From: Aurantimonas sp. 22II-16-19i
GTDB lineage: Bacteria > Pseudomonadota > Alphaproteobacteria > Rhizobiales > Rhizobiaceae
DNA length: 64,000 bases
Direction: 5' to 3'
Assembly: GCF_002088275.1 (NCBI RefSeq)
Contig: NZ_AQQS01000028.1
Coordinates: 1-64,000 of the forward strand
Part shown: positions 26,814-37,193 of the stretch, in pieces
Layout of the letters: every line of letters begins with the position of its first letter
Position numbering within the stretch: the stretch's first letter is position 1
Notes under the pieces: generated by a model
Told to the model about the DNA's origin: nothing
Databases searched by the model: none
Seen by the model: only the letters and a program-made list of their open reading frames with translations
Position numbers and translations under genes: made by a program

Positions 26814-28025
26814 GTGGTCACGACAAATCCGATCCGCGCCAAGCAGGGCGCCAATCTCGGGGGGGCCTATGCCCACAACCGCCGGGTCGTCATCGACGCG
26901 CTGCGGGTGAACGGGGCGCTGTCGCGGGCCGAGCTGGCGCGGGCGACGGCGCTGACCGGCCAGACCGTCTCCAACATCGTCGCCGAGCTCTCGGGCGAAG
27001 GGCTGGTGGCGGCCGACGCGCCGGTCCGGATCGCCCGCGGCCAGCCGGCCCGGCCCTACCGGCTCGTCGCCGAGGGAGCCTTCGCCATCGGCGTCCAGAT
27101 CGACCGGCACGTGACGCGGGCCGTCGCGGTCGACCTCCTCGGCACGGAACGGCTCCGCCTCGACGCCGCGCTGCCGAGCGGCGGACCCGAAACCGGCCTG
27201 CCGGTGGTGGCCGATCTCGTGGCGGCGACGCGCCAGCGCCTGTCGGCGCTGGTCCCATCCTTCGAGGCCCGCCTCGTCGGCCTCGGCCTCGCCATGCCCG
27301 GCCCCTTCGGCCAGGCCTTCACGGCGGACGATCCCTGGATGATGTCGGCCTGGCAGAACCGGCCGATCGCCCGGGAGCTCGCCGAGGCCGCCGGCCTCGA
27401 CGTGACGCTGCAGAACGACGCGGCGGCGGCGGCGACGGCCGAGAAGCTGTCGGGGGCGGCGCGAGGGATCGACGACTTCGTCTATCTGCACTTCGGCTAT
27501 GGGCTGGGGGCGGCGATCTTCGTGCGCGGCGAGATCCATCCCGGCCATCACCGCAATGCCGGCGAGATCGGCATGGCGCTGCCCTTCATGGCCGATGGCG
27601 CGGTGGGGGAGCCGATCGAGCACGGCGCCTCGCTCGCAGCGCTCTGCCGCCACCTCAAGGTCGATCCGGCCGCGCCGGATCTCTTCGCGGCGATCGACGC
27701 GGCGGTGGGCCGGGGCGATGCCGACGTCTGGCTGGATGCGGCGGGCGCGAGCCTCAGATGGGTCGTCCAGATCCTCGAGACGCTGCTCGACCCGGACACC
27801 ATCGTCTTCGGCGGCGCTGTTCCGCCATCGCTGCTCGAGGCGCTTCGCCGCAAGATGGAACCGCTGCTGCCGTCGCATGCCGACCGGCCGGGCCGGGCGC
27901 TGCCGCGGCTGACGACGGGGCGGGCCGACCCGTGGATGGTGGCGATCGGGGCGGCGGCCGAGCCGATCGCCCGCAATTTCGACCCGCGGTTCTCCGCGAT
28001 CCAGAACGTGTCCCCGGACGGCTGA
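26814..28025 (+). CDS. ROK-family transcriptional regulator
   Basis: This protein of about 403 residues has an N-terminal winged helix-turn-helix (RRVVIDALRVNGALSRAELARATALTGQTVSNIVAEL) whose key part is SRAELARATALTGQTVSNI, followed by a ROK sugar-binding/kinase-like domain. The ROK core shows GLGLAMPGPFG, LQNDAAAAATAEK and the zinc-type region HRNAGEIGMALPF; the cysteine cluster typical of ROK kinases is weak, as in regulators. I chose GTG 26814; TTG 26775 is possible but abuts the operator and leaves no room for a ribosome-binding site. It presumably represses the divergent transporter operon until its sugar ligand appears. Confidence 0.88.
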   Translation: MVTTNPIRAKQGANLGGAYAHNRRVVIDALRVNGALSRAELARATALTGQTVSNIVAELSGEGLVAADAPVRIARGQPARPYRLVAEGAFAIGVQIDRHVTRAVAVDLLGTERLRLDAALPSGGPETGLPVVADLVAATRQRLSALVPSFEARLVGLGLAMPGPFGQAFTADDPWMMSAWQNRPIARELAEAAGLDVTLQNDAAAAATAEKLSGAARGIDDFVYLHFGYGLGAAIFVRGEIHPGHHRNAGEIGMALPFMADGAVGEPIEHGASLAALCRHLKVDPAAPDLFAAIDAAVGRGDADVWLDAAGASLRWVVQILETLLDPDTIVFGGAVPPSLLEALRRKMEPLLPSHADRPGRALPRLTTGRADPWMVAIGAAAEPIARNFDPRFSAIQNVSPDG

Positions 28026-28175
28026 CGGGACGGCGCTCACCGGCGGCGACCGGCGGTCAGGCCCGGCCGGCCCGCCGGAGCGTTCCGATCACGGCCTTGC
28101 GGTTGGGCCGGCCGAACCACGCGATCGCCCGCGCGGTCTCGATGCACGATGCGGCCCGATCGACCGGATCGGGTC

Positions 28176-29358
<1,183 letters not shown>

Positions 29359-29472
29359 TTATGCCGGAGCTGTAAAGCCCCTTTCGCCTCGTGCCGCAGT
29401 GCTGCCGCCCTGCCCAGGCCCGCGTTGTCCTCGCCCCGCCCGACGGGTGGTTTCCACTCATCCGGTCGCACC

Positions 29473-32400
29473 CTAACGGGCCGCAGCGCCGTAGCGCGTG
29501 CGGACATAGGCGGCGAGCGCGTCGATCTGCGCGCTCGTCAGTTCCGTACCGAAACCGGGCATGTCGCGCGTCGACAGGGACAGCGGCGCCTCGATCCCGT
29601 CGCGGATGACGGTGCGCAGCGCCTCGTCGTCGCCGGAGCGCACCGCCGCGCTGCGCGACAGCGGCACCTGCGCGGCGGTCGCCAGATTGCCGACGGCCGG
29701 CTCGTGGCAGACCGCGCAGGCGCTCTCGAACAGGCGGTGCGTCGCGTCGGGCAGCGGGGTCGCCATCGGGCCGACGGCGGCATTGCGGGGCTCGTCCACT
29801 GGCGCGACGGCGGTTCCGGACACCCCTGCCGCGTCCGGCGCCAGCGAGGCGAGATAGACCGCCATCGCGCGGATATCGCTGTCCGGCAGCTCCTGCAGAT
29901 TGGCGACGACCTCGGCCATCGGGCCGGCGGCGGCGGCGAGATCGCCGGCAACGCCGGTCCGCAGATACTGGTAGAAGCGTTCCGCGTCCCAGCCGAAGCT
30001 TGCGGCGGCCGTGCCGGCGATGGCCGGCGCGTACCAGCCCTTGACCGGCGCGCCGGAGAGGGCCGCGTCGCCGCCCTTCTCGGCGCCGAGCGCGTTGCGG
30101 GGCGAGTGGCAGGCGCTGCAATGGCCGGTCGCCTCGACGAGATATCGCCCGCGGTTCCATTCGGGGCTCTTCTCGGCCACCGGCGCGAGCGGCCCGGAGC
30201 CGAGATAGAGCGCGTTCCAGGCAGCATTGAGCGGCCTCAGGTTGAACGGCACGGCCATCTCGGCGGGCCGCGTTTCCCGGCGCACCGGCTCGAGCGTCTG
30301 CAGATAGGCATAGAGCGCGAACATGTCGTCGCCGCTCATCTTCGCGAAGGAGGTGTAGGGGAAGGCCGGATAGAGGTTCGTGCCGTCGCGCGAGACGCCC
30401 TTGCGCATGGCGCGCTCGAAGGCCTCGAAGCTCCAGTGGCCGAGGCCGGTCGCGGGGTCGGGCGTGATGTTGGAGGTGTAGATCGTGCCGAAGGGCGTCT
30501 CGACCGGAAGGCCGCCGGCGTTGGGCGAGCCGCCCTGCACGGTGTGGCAGTCGGCGCAGTTGCCGGCGGCGAAGACCTGTCGGCCCTTGGCGAGGAGCTC
30601 GGCCGAAAAGCTCGCGGCCGGAGGCGCCGGCGTCGGCGGGATCGCCCGGTGGATCGGCAGCGCCAGGGCGCCCGCGGTCAGCGTGCCGCCGAGAAGCGCC
30701 GCGAGGCCCATCTTGCGGGCCCCCGTGCCATTGGCGGCACTCCCCCTGGACGCAAAGCCCTTCGCCGCGAGCCGGTCGCGCCAGGAGAGGGCGGCGACGG
30801 GGCCGGCGACGGCGGCCGGCTGCGCTGAGGCCGCGATGCCGAGGGCGGCGCGCATCTTCTCCGGCGTGAACGGCGCCTCGCGCATGCGGATGCCGGTCGC
30901 GTCGAAGATCGCGTTGGCGATGGCGGCGGCGGCCGGCACAGCGGCGCTCTCGCCGACGCCGAGGGCCGGATCGCCGGAGCGCTCGACCAGCATCGTCTCG
31001 ATCGCCGGCGTCTCGGGGAAGGTCTGCAGCGGATAAGTCGCCCAGCTCTGCGCCGTGATGGTGATCTCGTCGAAGCTCAGCGCCTCCTTGAGCACCCGGC
31101 CGGCGGTCTGGTTGACGTTGCCGTGGATCTGGTGGCGCACCCCGTCGGGATTGATGACGAGGCCCTGGTCCTGGCCGACGAAGACGCGGGTGAGCTGCAC
31201 CTCGCCGGTCTCCATGTCCACCGCGACGTCGCAGACCCAGGCGGAGGCGGCCGCCGCCGTGCCGGGAAAGGCGCCGTGGACATAGGTCGCGAAGGCAAAG
31301 CCCTGGCCATAGGCCATGCGGCCCTCGCGGCGCTTGCGCGGCGCGGTGCGCGCCTCCCAGCCGCCCTTCTCGGCGCTCTCGCGGATGAGATGGGCGGTGC
31401 GGGGATCGTCGATATGGGCGAGGCGGAAGGCGACCGGGTCCTCCCCCGCCTCATAGGCCAGCTCGTCGACGAAACTCTCATGGGCGAAGGTGTTGGGCAG
31501 CGCCGAGACGCCGCGCATCCAGGCGGCGCGCACGATCGGCGCCATGTCGTGGACGGTGATCGCCTTGTGCGCGATCCGGTAGGGCGGGATGATCGTCCGG
31601 TCGCCCATGTCCGAAGGGCGAGGCTCGGGCGGGACGCGGCCGGTGAGGAGCAGGGCGAGGTTCGGGCCGCGATTGGACGGATACCACGTATCGAGGCCGT
31701 AGGCGTGGAAGGCGCCGTCCTTCAGACCGCCCTCGACGTCCATCACCTGGGCCGCCCCCTTCGGCTCCCAGAGATGCTCCTGGGCCCGCGTCAGCTGCAC
31801 CCGCACCGGCCGGCCGGTGGCATGCGACAGGAGCAGCGCGTCGCCGCAGACGTCGTCGGCGCAGTTGCGGCCGTAGCAGCCGGCGGCCTGGTAGCGGCGG
31901 ATGTCGATCCGCGCCTCGTCGAGCTGCATCAGATTGGCGAGATCGGCCCGCAGCATGTGGGGGTTCTGGGAGCCCGACCAGACGATCGGCTCGCCGGCAT
32001 TCCAGTCGGCGATGGCGCAGGAGGGGCCGATCGAGCCGTGCAGGTGATAGGGCCAGACATAGGAACGCGCCAGCCGGACGTCGCATTGGGCGATCCCGGC
32101 GGCAAAGTCGCCGGTGGCGTCGCAGCTGCGCGGCGTCGCCGGCTGGCTGCGGATCGTGTCGGCGAGGCTCGCCATGTCCGGCAGCTCCGGCGGCAGCAGC
32201 CATTCCACCGGCAGGGCCTCGGCGATCGCCTCGGCCTGGTCCGCCCGCTCGGCGACGACGCCGAGGAAGTCGCCCCGCCGGACGACGGCGAGGAAGCCCG
32301 GCATCGCGCGCACCGCCGCCTCGTCGAAGCCGACGAGGCTGTGGCCGATGAAGGCGCCGGAGTCGCGGCCGTGATAGGGCGGCCGCACGACATGGCCGTG

Positions 32401-32970
32401 GACCATGCCGTCGACGAAGACGTCGTGGATATAGGGATGGCTGCCGGTGACCTTGGCCGGGAGATCCACCCGCGCCGCCGAGCGGCCGACGACGGTGTAG
32501 TCCTTCGGGTCCTTCACCGGCGTCGCCTCGTCCAGCCGCAGCGCGATCTCCTCGCCGGCGATCAGGCTCTCATATGTTGCCGCCGTGTCCTTCCAGCGGA
32601 CCGAGCCGTCGGCCAGGGTGACGCGCGTCGCCGGCGCGTTCAGCCGCCTAGCACCGCGCAGGGCGAGTTCGCGGCGGATCTGGGCGGCGGCGTGGCGCAG
32701 CGGGATTGCGGTGATCTGGATCGTCTCGGAGGCGATCGTCGGCCCCTGGTTCGGCGTCCGGGTGGTATCGCCGAGCACCATGCGGACCCGGTCGAGCGGC
32801 AGGTCGAGCTCTTCGGCGACGATCTGCGACAGCGCCGTCTCGATACCGGTGCCGAGATCGACATGGCCGTTGAAGCCGATGGCGATGCCGAAGGTGTCGA
32901 AGGAGAGGAAGACTTCGCGTGCCGCGCCCGCCTCGCGGAAGACCAGGATGCGCCCGTAATCGCCGCTCAC
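29473..32970 (-). CDS. nicB: Nicotinate dehydrogenase large subunit: molybdopterin domain plus three cytochrome c domains
   Basis: This 1,165-residue protein hydroxylates nicotinate to 6-hydroxynicotinate together with NicA. Residues ~1-740 are a xanthine-dehydrogenase-like molybdopterin domain (FNGHVDLGTGIETALSQIVAEEL, of which GHVDLGTGIETA is the core; AAGCYGRNCADD; VGQDQGLVINPDG; GVGESAAVPAAAAIANAI). The C-terminal part has three haem motifs, CADCH near 804, CSACH near 950 and CAVCH near 1084. Electrons thus go to the respiratory chain and not to NAD. A hydrophobic segment around 755-780 may anchor the cytochrome part. GTG 32970 overlaps the nicA stop as GTGA. The long open frame upstream to 33702 covers nicA in another frame and is not coding. 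Confidence 0.92.
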   Translation of the reverse strand: MSGDYGRILVFREAGAAREVFLSFDTFGIAIGFNGHVDLGTGIETALSQIVAEELDLPLDRVRMVLGDTTRTPNQGPTIASETIQITAIPLRHAAAQIRRELALRGARRLNAPATRVTLADGSVRWKDTAATYESLIAGEEIALRLDEATPVKDPKDYTVVGRSAARVDLPAKVTGSHPYIHDVFVDGMVHGHVVRPPYHGRDSGAFIGHSLVGFDEAAVRAMPGFLAVVRRGDFLGVVAERADQAEAIAEALPVEWLLPPELPDMASLADTIRSQPATPRSCDATGDFAAGIAQCDVRLARSYVWPYHLHGSIGPSCAIADWNAGEPIVWSGSQNPHMLRADLANLMQLDEARIDIRRYQAAGCYGRNCADDVCGDALLLSHATGRPVRVQLTRAQEHLWEPKGAAQVMDVEGGLKDGAFHAYGLDTWYPSNRGPNLALLLTGRVPPEPRPSDMGDRTIIPPYRIAHKAITVHDMAPIVRAAWMRGVSALPNTFAHESFVDELAYEAGEDPVAFRLAHIDDPRTAHLIRESAEKGGWEARTAPRKRREGRMAYGQGFAFATYVHGAFPGTAAAASAWVCDVAVDMETGEVQLTRVFVGQDQGLVINPDGVRHQIHGNVNQTAGRVLKEALSFDEITITAQSWATYPLQTFPETPAIETMLVERSGDPALGVGESAAVPAAAAIANAIFDATGIRMREAPFTPEKMRAALGIAASAQPAAVAGPVAALSWRDRLAAKGFASRGSAANGTGARKMGLAALLGGTLTAGALALPIHRAIPPTPAPPAASFSAELLAKGRQVFAAGNCADCHTVQGGSPNAGGLPVETPFGTIYTSNITPDPATGLGHWSFEAFERAMRKGVSRDGTNLYPAFPYTSFAKMSGDDMFALYAYLQTLEPVRRETRPAEMAVPFNLRPLNAAWNALYLGSGPLAPVAEKSPEWNRGRYLVEATGHCSACHSPRNALGAEKGGDAALSGAPVKGWYAPAIAGTAAASFGWDAERFYQYLRTGVAGDLAAAAGPMAEVVANLQELPDSDIRAMAVYLASLAPDAAGVSGTAVAPVDEPRNAAVGPMATPLPDATHRLFESACAVCHEPAVGNLATAAQVPLSRSAAVRSGDDEALRTVIRDGIEAPLSLSTRDMPGFGTELTSAQIDALAAYVRTRYGAAAR

Positions 32971-33527
32971 GCGGAGGCTCCTTCGCGGGCCTGCCGAAGG
33001 GTGCCGGCGCTTTCGCCGGGCGCCGCGTCGTCGGTCGCCGGGCTCCCGCCCGCCTCCCGCATCAGCTCGGCCGCCCGCATCACCGAGGCGACGATCTCGG
33101 CATGGGTCCCGCAGCGGCAGAGATTGTGGCGGAGCGCGGAGCGGACGTCGTCCTCGCGCGGCTCGGGATTGGCCGACAGCAGCGCCAGCGCCGACATGAT
33201 CATGCCGTTCAGGCAGTAGCCGCATTGCGCGCCGGCCGCCTCGACGAAGCCCTGCTGCACCGGATGCAGCGCGCCGGTGCCGGCATCGGCAAGTCCCTCG
33301 AGGGTGGTGATCGCCGCGCCGTCCGCCTTCGCGGCGCGGAGCACGCAGCTGCGGGCCGGGGCGCCGTCCACCAGCACCGTGCAGGCGCCGCACTGGGCGA
33401 GGCCGCAGCCATATTTCGGGCTGGTGATGCCGAGGTCGCTTCTGAGGACGTCGAGGAGGCTGCGCCGGTCGTCGACGGCGAAGGCGTGGCGTGTGCCATT
33501 CACGGCAATCTCGATCGACCGATCCAT
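32967..33527 (-). CDS. nicA: Nicotinate dehydrogenase small subunit, two [2Fe-2S] clusters
   Basis: This 186-residue protein is the iron-sulfur subunit of nicotinate dehydrogenase. A plant-type [2Fe-2S] domain has YGCGLAQCGACTVLVDG plus SCVL. The second, helical domain has GAQCGYCLNGMIMSA and NLCRCGTH. It passes electrons from the molybdenum centre of NicB to the haems. It overlaps nicB by 4 bp. The tail after about residue 155 is longer and more Ala/Gly-rich than usual. The operator-like site at 33590-33607 lies about 60 bp upstream of its ATG. Confidence 0.93.
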   Translation of the reverse strand: MDRSIEIAVNGTRHAFAVDDRRSLLDVLRSDLGITSPKYGCGLAQCGACTVLVDGAPARSCVLRAAKADGAAITTLEGLADAGTGALHPVQQGFVEAAGAQCGYCLNGMIMSALALLSANPEPREDDVRSALRHNLCRCGTHAEIVASVMRAAELMREAGGSPATDDAAPGESAGTLRQAREGASA

Positions 33528-33589
33528 CGTCCTGCGTCACCCCCGTCGGCGGATGGCTTGGCGGCAAGAAAACCGCTTGCCGCAAAAAT

Positions 33590-33607
33590 TCACTTGTACA
33601 CAAACAA
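33590..33607. promoter_or_regulatory. NicR-type operator between nicA and the MarR gene
   Basis: The sequence TCACTTGTACACAAACAA matches 14 of 18 positions of the consensus TTGTTTGTATACAAACAA. The right half is nearly perfect. It lies in the divergent region and could repress both nicAB and the regulator gene. Confidence 0.62.
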
Positions 33608-33736
33608 TTCTCGGATGAAAACCCTGTCCGGGAGCGCCGTCCGCCGGCACGGCATCGCAGCCCCCGCAACCCGCGCTTGTCGCCCATTCGCGAACGTGGC
33701 AACCAGCGATCGGACGGAACGGGAAAGGGCCTCGTC

Positions 33737-34183
33737 GTGGCGACAAGCAGTGGTGGAGACGACCCGTTTCTCGGCTATGTGCTCGACGAGCAGGTCGGCT
33801 TCCTGCTGCGCAAGGCCTATCAGCGCCACATGACGATCTTCGCCCGCTCGACCATCGGCGGGCTGACGCCGACCCAGTTCTCGACGCTGTTCCGGCTCTT
33901 CGCCGAGCCCGGCCCGATCTCGCAGAACGCCTTGGGGCGCCTCGTCGCCATGGATGCCGCGACGACGAAGGGGGTGATCTCGCGCCTCGAGAATCAGGGC
34001 CTCCTGACCACCGAGAAAGACCCGAACGACAAGCGGCGCTACCTGCTGCAGTCGACCGAGAAGGGCCGCGCGCTGATCCGCGACGCGATCCCGGTGGTCA
34101 AGGGCATCACCGAGGCGACGCTCGAGCCCCTGACGAAGGCCGAGCGCGAGACGTTCCTGCGGCTTCTGGCGAAGCTCTGCTGA
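33737..34183 (+). CDS. nicR: MarR-family regulator of nicotinate degradation (NicR-like)
   Basis: This 148-residue protein is a MarR-type winged-helix repressor. The recognition region is visible (SQNALGRLVAMDAATTKGVISRLENQGLL, core MDAATTKGVISRLENQGLL, then the wing TEKDPNDKRRYLLQST). In P. putida NicR represses nic genes and is released by 6-hydroxynicotinate. The GTG at 33737 follows AAGGG with eight-base spacing and gives a normal MarR length; longer frames upstream run through the operator region. It is divergent from nicAB. Three matching palindromes in this cluster support it as the common regulator. Confidence 0.85.
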   Translation: MATSSGGDDPFLGYVLDEQVGFLLRKAYQRHMTIFARSTIGGLTPTQFSTLFRLFAEPGPISQNALGRLVAMDAATTKGVISRLENQGLLTTEKDPNDKRRYLLQSTEKGRALIRDAIPVVKGITEATLEPLTKAERETFLRLLAKLC

Positions 34184-34476
34184 GGGGCTCGGCGCGCATG
34201 ACGCGCCGCGCCGCAGACTCACCTTCATCCAAGCCGCCGTCGCCTGGCAGAGACGATCCGGAAGGCCTCGAGGATGACGGCCTTCGCGACGGCGCACCCC
34301 CTCATCGCACTGCACAATATTTCGTCAATCAGTCATGCGAGCTGGGCGTGGATTCGCGAATTTGCCGGCTAACAGACTGATTTTCCTGACGATGCGAAAA
34401 ATCTCGCCGGGGGAACTTGTTTCTATACAAACAATTGGCGTAGCATCATGGAAATGACATTATCGAGGTTGCGCCC
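34184..34476. other. Intergenic region before nicE, AT-richer, with one operator
   Basis: No gene is seen. Its last 100 bases are AT-richer than the surroundings and carry the NicR-type operator at 34417-34434. A possible promoter is TTGTTT (34417-34422) with TAGCAT (34441-34446) at 18-base spacing, which would place the operator inside the promoter. This is a weak prediction. Confidence 0.4.
34417..34434. promoter_or_regulatory. NicR-type operator before nicEDXF
   Basis: TTGTTTCTATACAAACAA is an 18-bp palindrome with one mismatch, 43 bp upstream of nicE. It matches the sites before nicC and nicA and should place nicE-nicD-nicX-nicF under the same repressor. Confidence 0.78.
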
Positions 34477-35226
34477 ATGACACCGATCCGCATCGGCCAG
34501 ATCGTTCCGAGTTCCAACGTCACCATGGAGACGGAGATCCCGGCGCTGCTGCGCCTGCGCGAGACGATCGCACCGGAGCGCTTCACCTTCCATTCGTCGC
34601 GCATGCGGATGAAGCACGTGACCAAGGAAGAGCTCGCGGCGATGGACGGCCAGAGCGACCGCTGCGCCCTCGAACTCTCCGACGCGAGGGTCGACGTGAT
34701 GGGCTATGCCTGCCTCGTCGCGATCATGTCGATGGGCCACGGCTATCACAACGAATCCGCCCGGCGCCTGCACCAGGTGACGGTCGACAACGGCAACCCG
34801 GCCCCGGTGGTCACCTCCGCCGGCGCCCTGTGCGACGGCATCAAGGCGATCGGCGCCAAGAAGGTCGCGGTCGTCGCGCCCTACATGAAGCCGCTGACCG
34901 CCATGGTGGTCGACTACATCGCCAATGAGGGGATCGAGGTCACGACCTCGCGGGCGCTGGAGATTTCCGACAATCTCGCCGTCGCCGCCCACGACACCGG
35001 CAAGCTGCCGGGCATCGTGTCGGAGCTCGAAGTCGGCGACGTCGACGCGATCGTCCTGTCGGCCTGCGTCCAGATGCCGTCCCTCGCCGCCGTCTCGATG
35101 GTCGAGGCGCAGACCGGCAAGCCCGTGCTGACGGCCGCCATCGCCACCACCTGGTCGATGCTGAAGGCCCTCGGCCTCGACACCCGCGTGCCCGGCGGCG
35201 GCACGCTGCTTTCGGGCATGTATTGA
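34477..35226 (+). CDS. nicE: Maleate isomerase
   Basis: This 249-residue Asp/Glu racemase-family enzyme converts maleate to fumarate, the last step of nicotinate breakdown before the TCA cycle. The two catalytic cysteines are present: C79 in GYACLVAIM and C197 in LSACVQMPSL. The opening IGQIVPSSNVTMETEIP is characteristic of bacterial maleate isomerases. It is the first gene of the nicE-D-X-F run. Its stop codon region overlaps the upstream extension of nicD but the likely nicD start is 36 bp further on. Confidence 0.93.
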   Translation: MTPIRIGQIVPSSNVTMETEIPALLRLRETIAPERFTFHSSRMRMKHVTKEELAAMDGQSDRCALELSDARVDVMGYACLVAIMSMGHGYHNESARRLHQVTVDNGNPAPVVTSAGALCDGIKAIGAKKVAVVAPYMKPLTAMVVDYIANEGIEVTTSRALEISDNLAVAAHDTGKLPGIVSELEVGDVDAIVLSACVQMPSLAAVSMVEAQTGKPVLTAAIATTWSMLKALGLDTRVPGGGTLLSGMY

Positions 35227-35261
35227 TCCGGACAGAAGACGAAATCCCAGGAGGAGCCCTC

Positions 35262-36044
35262 ATGGCCTTCGGCTACAACGTCCACGCCAACGGCATTCGC
35301 CAGCACCTGATCCGCTATCCCGGCAACGGCCCGGCGATGCTGCTCATTCCCGGCATCACCTCGCCGGCGATCACCTGGGGCTTCGTCGCCGAGCGGCTGG
35401 CCGAGACGTTCGACGTCCACGTCCTCGACGTGCGCGGCCGCGGCCTCTCACAGGCGGGCGAGCTCGACTATTCCCTCGACGCCATGGCGAGGGACGCCAT
35501 CGCGGTGGCGAAGGCCGCCGGCCTCGGCACGCCGATCGTCCTCGGCCACTCGATGGGCGCGCGCAACGCCATCCGCGCCGCCCGCCTCGCCCCCGATGCC
35601 TTTTCCGGCCTCGTCCTCGTCGATCCGCCGGTCTCCGGGCCGGGACGGCGGGAATACCCGTCGAAATGGCCGTGGTACGAGAACTCGATCCTGATGGCCG
35701 ACAAGGGCTGCTCGGCCGAGGACATGAAGGAATTCTGCCCGACCTGGAGCGAGGAGCAGCGGGCGCTGCGCGCCGAATGGCTGCACACCTGCCAGCTCGA
35801 TGCCATCGACACGGCGTTCAAGGGCTTCCACACCGACGACATCCACCAGGACCTGCCGCATCTGACGCTGCCGATGCGCCTCGTCGTGGCGGGCGCAGCG
35901 CCGGTCATAAACGACGAGGACGTCGCCGAGATCCGGCAGCTCGCGCCGGCGATCGAGGTGCGCACCGTCGAGGGTGCCGGCCACATGATCCCGTGGGACA
36001 ATCTCGAGGGCTTCCTCGAGGCGGTCCTGGATTTTTCGGCCTGA
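35262..36044 (+). CDS. nicD: N-formylmaleamate deformylase (alpha/beta hydrolase)
   Basis: This 260-residue alpha/beta hydrolase removes formate from N-formylmaleamate to give maleamate. The nucleophile elbow is GHSMGA with S97, the oxyanion region is IPGITSPA, and the catalytic His lies in GAGHMIPW. ATG 35262 follows a strong AGGAGG site; an ATG-like start at 35223 would overlap nicE without benefit. The protein is close to the NicD length in P. putida. Context between maleate isomerase and 2,5-dihydroxypyridine dioxygenase makes the function firm. Confidence 0.92.
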   Translation: MAFGYNVHANGIRQHLIRYPGNGPAMLLIPGITSPAITWGFVAERLAETFDVHVLDVRGRGLSQAGELDYSLDAMARDAIAVAKAAGLGTPIVLGHSMGARNAIRAARLAPDAFSGLVLVDPPVSGPGRREYPSKWPWYENSILMADKGCSAEDMKEFCPTWSEEQRALRAEWLHTCQLDAIDTAFKGFHTDDIHQDLPHLTLPMRLVVAGAAPVINDEDVAEIRQLAPAIEVRTVEGAGHMIPWDNLEGFLEAVLDFSA

Positions 36045-36079
36045 CGGCCTTTCGAGACGAACAGGGAAGGACAGCGACG

Positions 36080-37111
36080 ATGGATCCGTTCAGCTTCACC
36101 GAGATCTGCCTGCACCAGCTCAAGATGTCCGGCGTCACCGAGGGCGAGAAGCTCGTCGTCCTGACGCAGGGCTCCGAGCGGCTCGACTATGCCGACGCCT
36201 TCATGGCGGCCGGCTCGCGGCTCGGCGCCAAGATGTACCACATGCGCCTGCCCGCGGTGCCGCCGACGGGAGCCTGGGCCGTCGGCCAGACCGGGCTTGC
36301 GGCGATGCCCGACGCGGTCGAGGCGCTGAAGCGCTGCGACATGCTGATCGACTGCATCTTCCTGCTGTTCTCGCCCGAGCAGATGGCGATCCAGGCCGCC
36401 GGCACGCGCATCCTCACCGCCGTCGAGCCGCCGGAGCTTCTGGCCCGCATGCTGCCGACCAAGGAGATCCGCGAGAAGGTGGAGATCGGCGGCGAGATCC
36501 TCGCCAAGGCCAAGGTGATGCGCATCACCTCGCCGCACGGCACCGACGTCACCTACAAGCTCAACACCTATCCGACGATCACCGAATATGCCTGCACCGA
36601 CGAGCCGGGCCGCTGGGACCACTGGCCCTCGGGCTTCGTCTTCACCGGCGGTGACGACGACGGCGTCGACGGCCAGATCGTCGTCGCGCCCGGCGACATC
36701 CTTTTGCCGCAGAACATGTATGTCCGCGATCCGATCACCTACACGATCGAGAAGGGCTGGATCACCGACATCCGCGGCGGCCTCGATGCCGAGCTGGTGA
36801 AGAGCTACATGGACGGCTTCAACGACAAGCGCGGCATGGGCATGAGCCATGTCGGCTGGGGCATGAACCCGCACGCCAAGTGGCACCGCATGGTGCCGGG
36901 CGAGTTCCCGGGCGGCATGGGCATGGAGCCGCGCTCCTACTACGGCAACGTGATGTTCTCGACCGGCCCGAACAACGAGCTCGGCGGCCCCAACGACACC
37001 GCCTGCCATCTCGACATCCCGATGCGCGGCTGCTCGCTGTTCCTCGACGACGAGCCGATCGTCATCGACGGCGACATCGTCGTCAAAGAGATGCAGATGG
37101 CGCGCAACTGA
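36080..37111 (+). CDS. nicX: 2,5-dihydroxypyridine 5,6-dioxygenase
   Basis: This 343-residue non-haem iron dioxygenase opens the pyridine ring of 2,5-dihydroxypyridine to N-formylmaleamate. The probable iron ligands are H257 (MSHVGWGMNP), H310 and D312 (ACHLDIP). Their spacing (53 and 2 residues) equals that of the known ligands of P. putida NicX. ATG 36080 starts the family sequence MDPFSFTEICLHQLKMS; the open frame upstream to 35666 overlaps nicD and is not coding. It is 35 bp after nicD and in the same operon. Confidence 0.94.
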   Translation: MDPFSFTEICLHQLKMSGVTEGEKLVVLTQGSERLDYADAFMAAGSRLGAKMYHMRLPAVPPTGAWAVGQTGLAAMPDAVEALKRCDMLIDCIFLLFSPEQMAIQAAGTRILTAVEPPELLARMLPTKEIREKVEIGGEILAKAKVMRITSPHGTDVTYKLNTYPTITEYACTDEPGRWDHWPSGFVFTGGDDDGVDGQIVVAPGDILLPQNMYVRDPITYTIEKGWITDIRGGLDAELVKSYMDGFNDKRGMGMSHVGWGMNPHAKWHRMVPGEFPGGMGMEPRSYYGNVMFSTGPNNELGGPNDTACHLDIPMRGCSLFLDDEPIVIDGDIVVKEMQMARN

Positions 37112-37193
37112 GCGCCTCGCCTTGCTTCCGCCGCGGTCCGAAAGGGCTCGCGGCGGTCTTCCATCATCGTCGATCGAGCCGCCGGAAAGCCGC

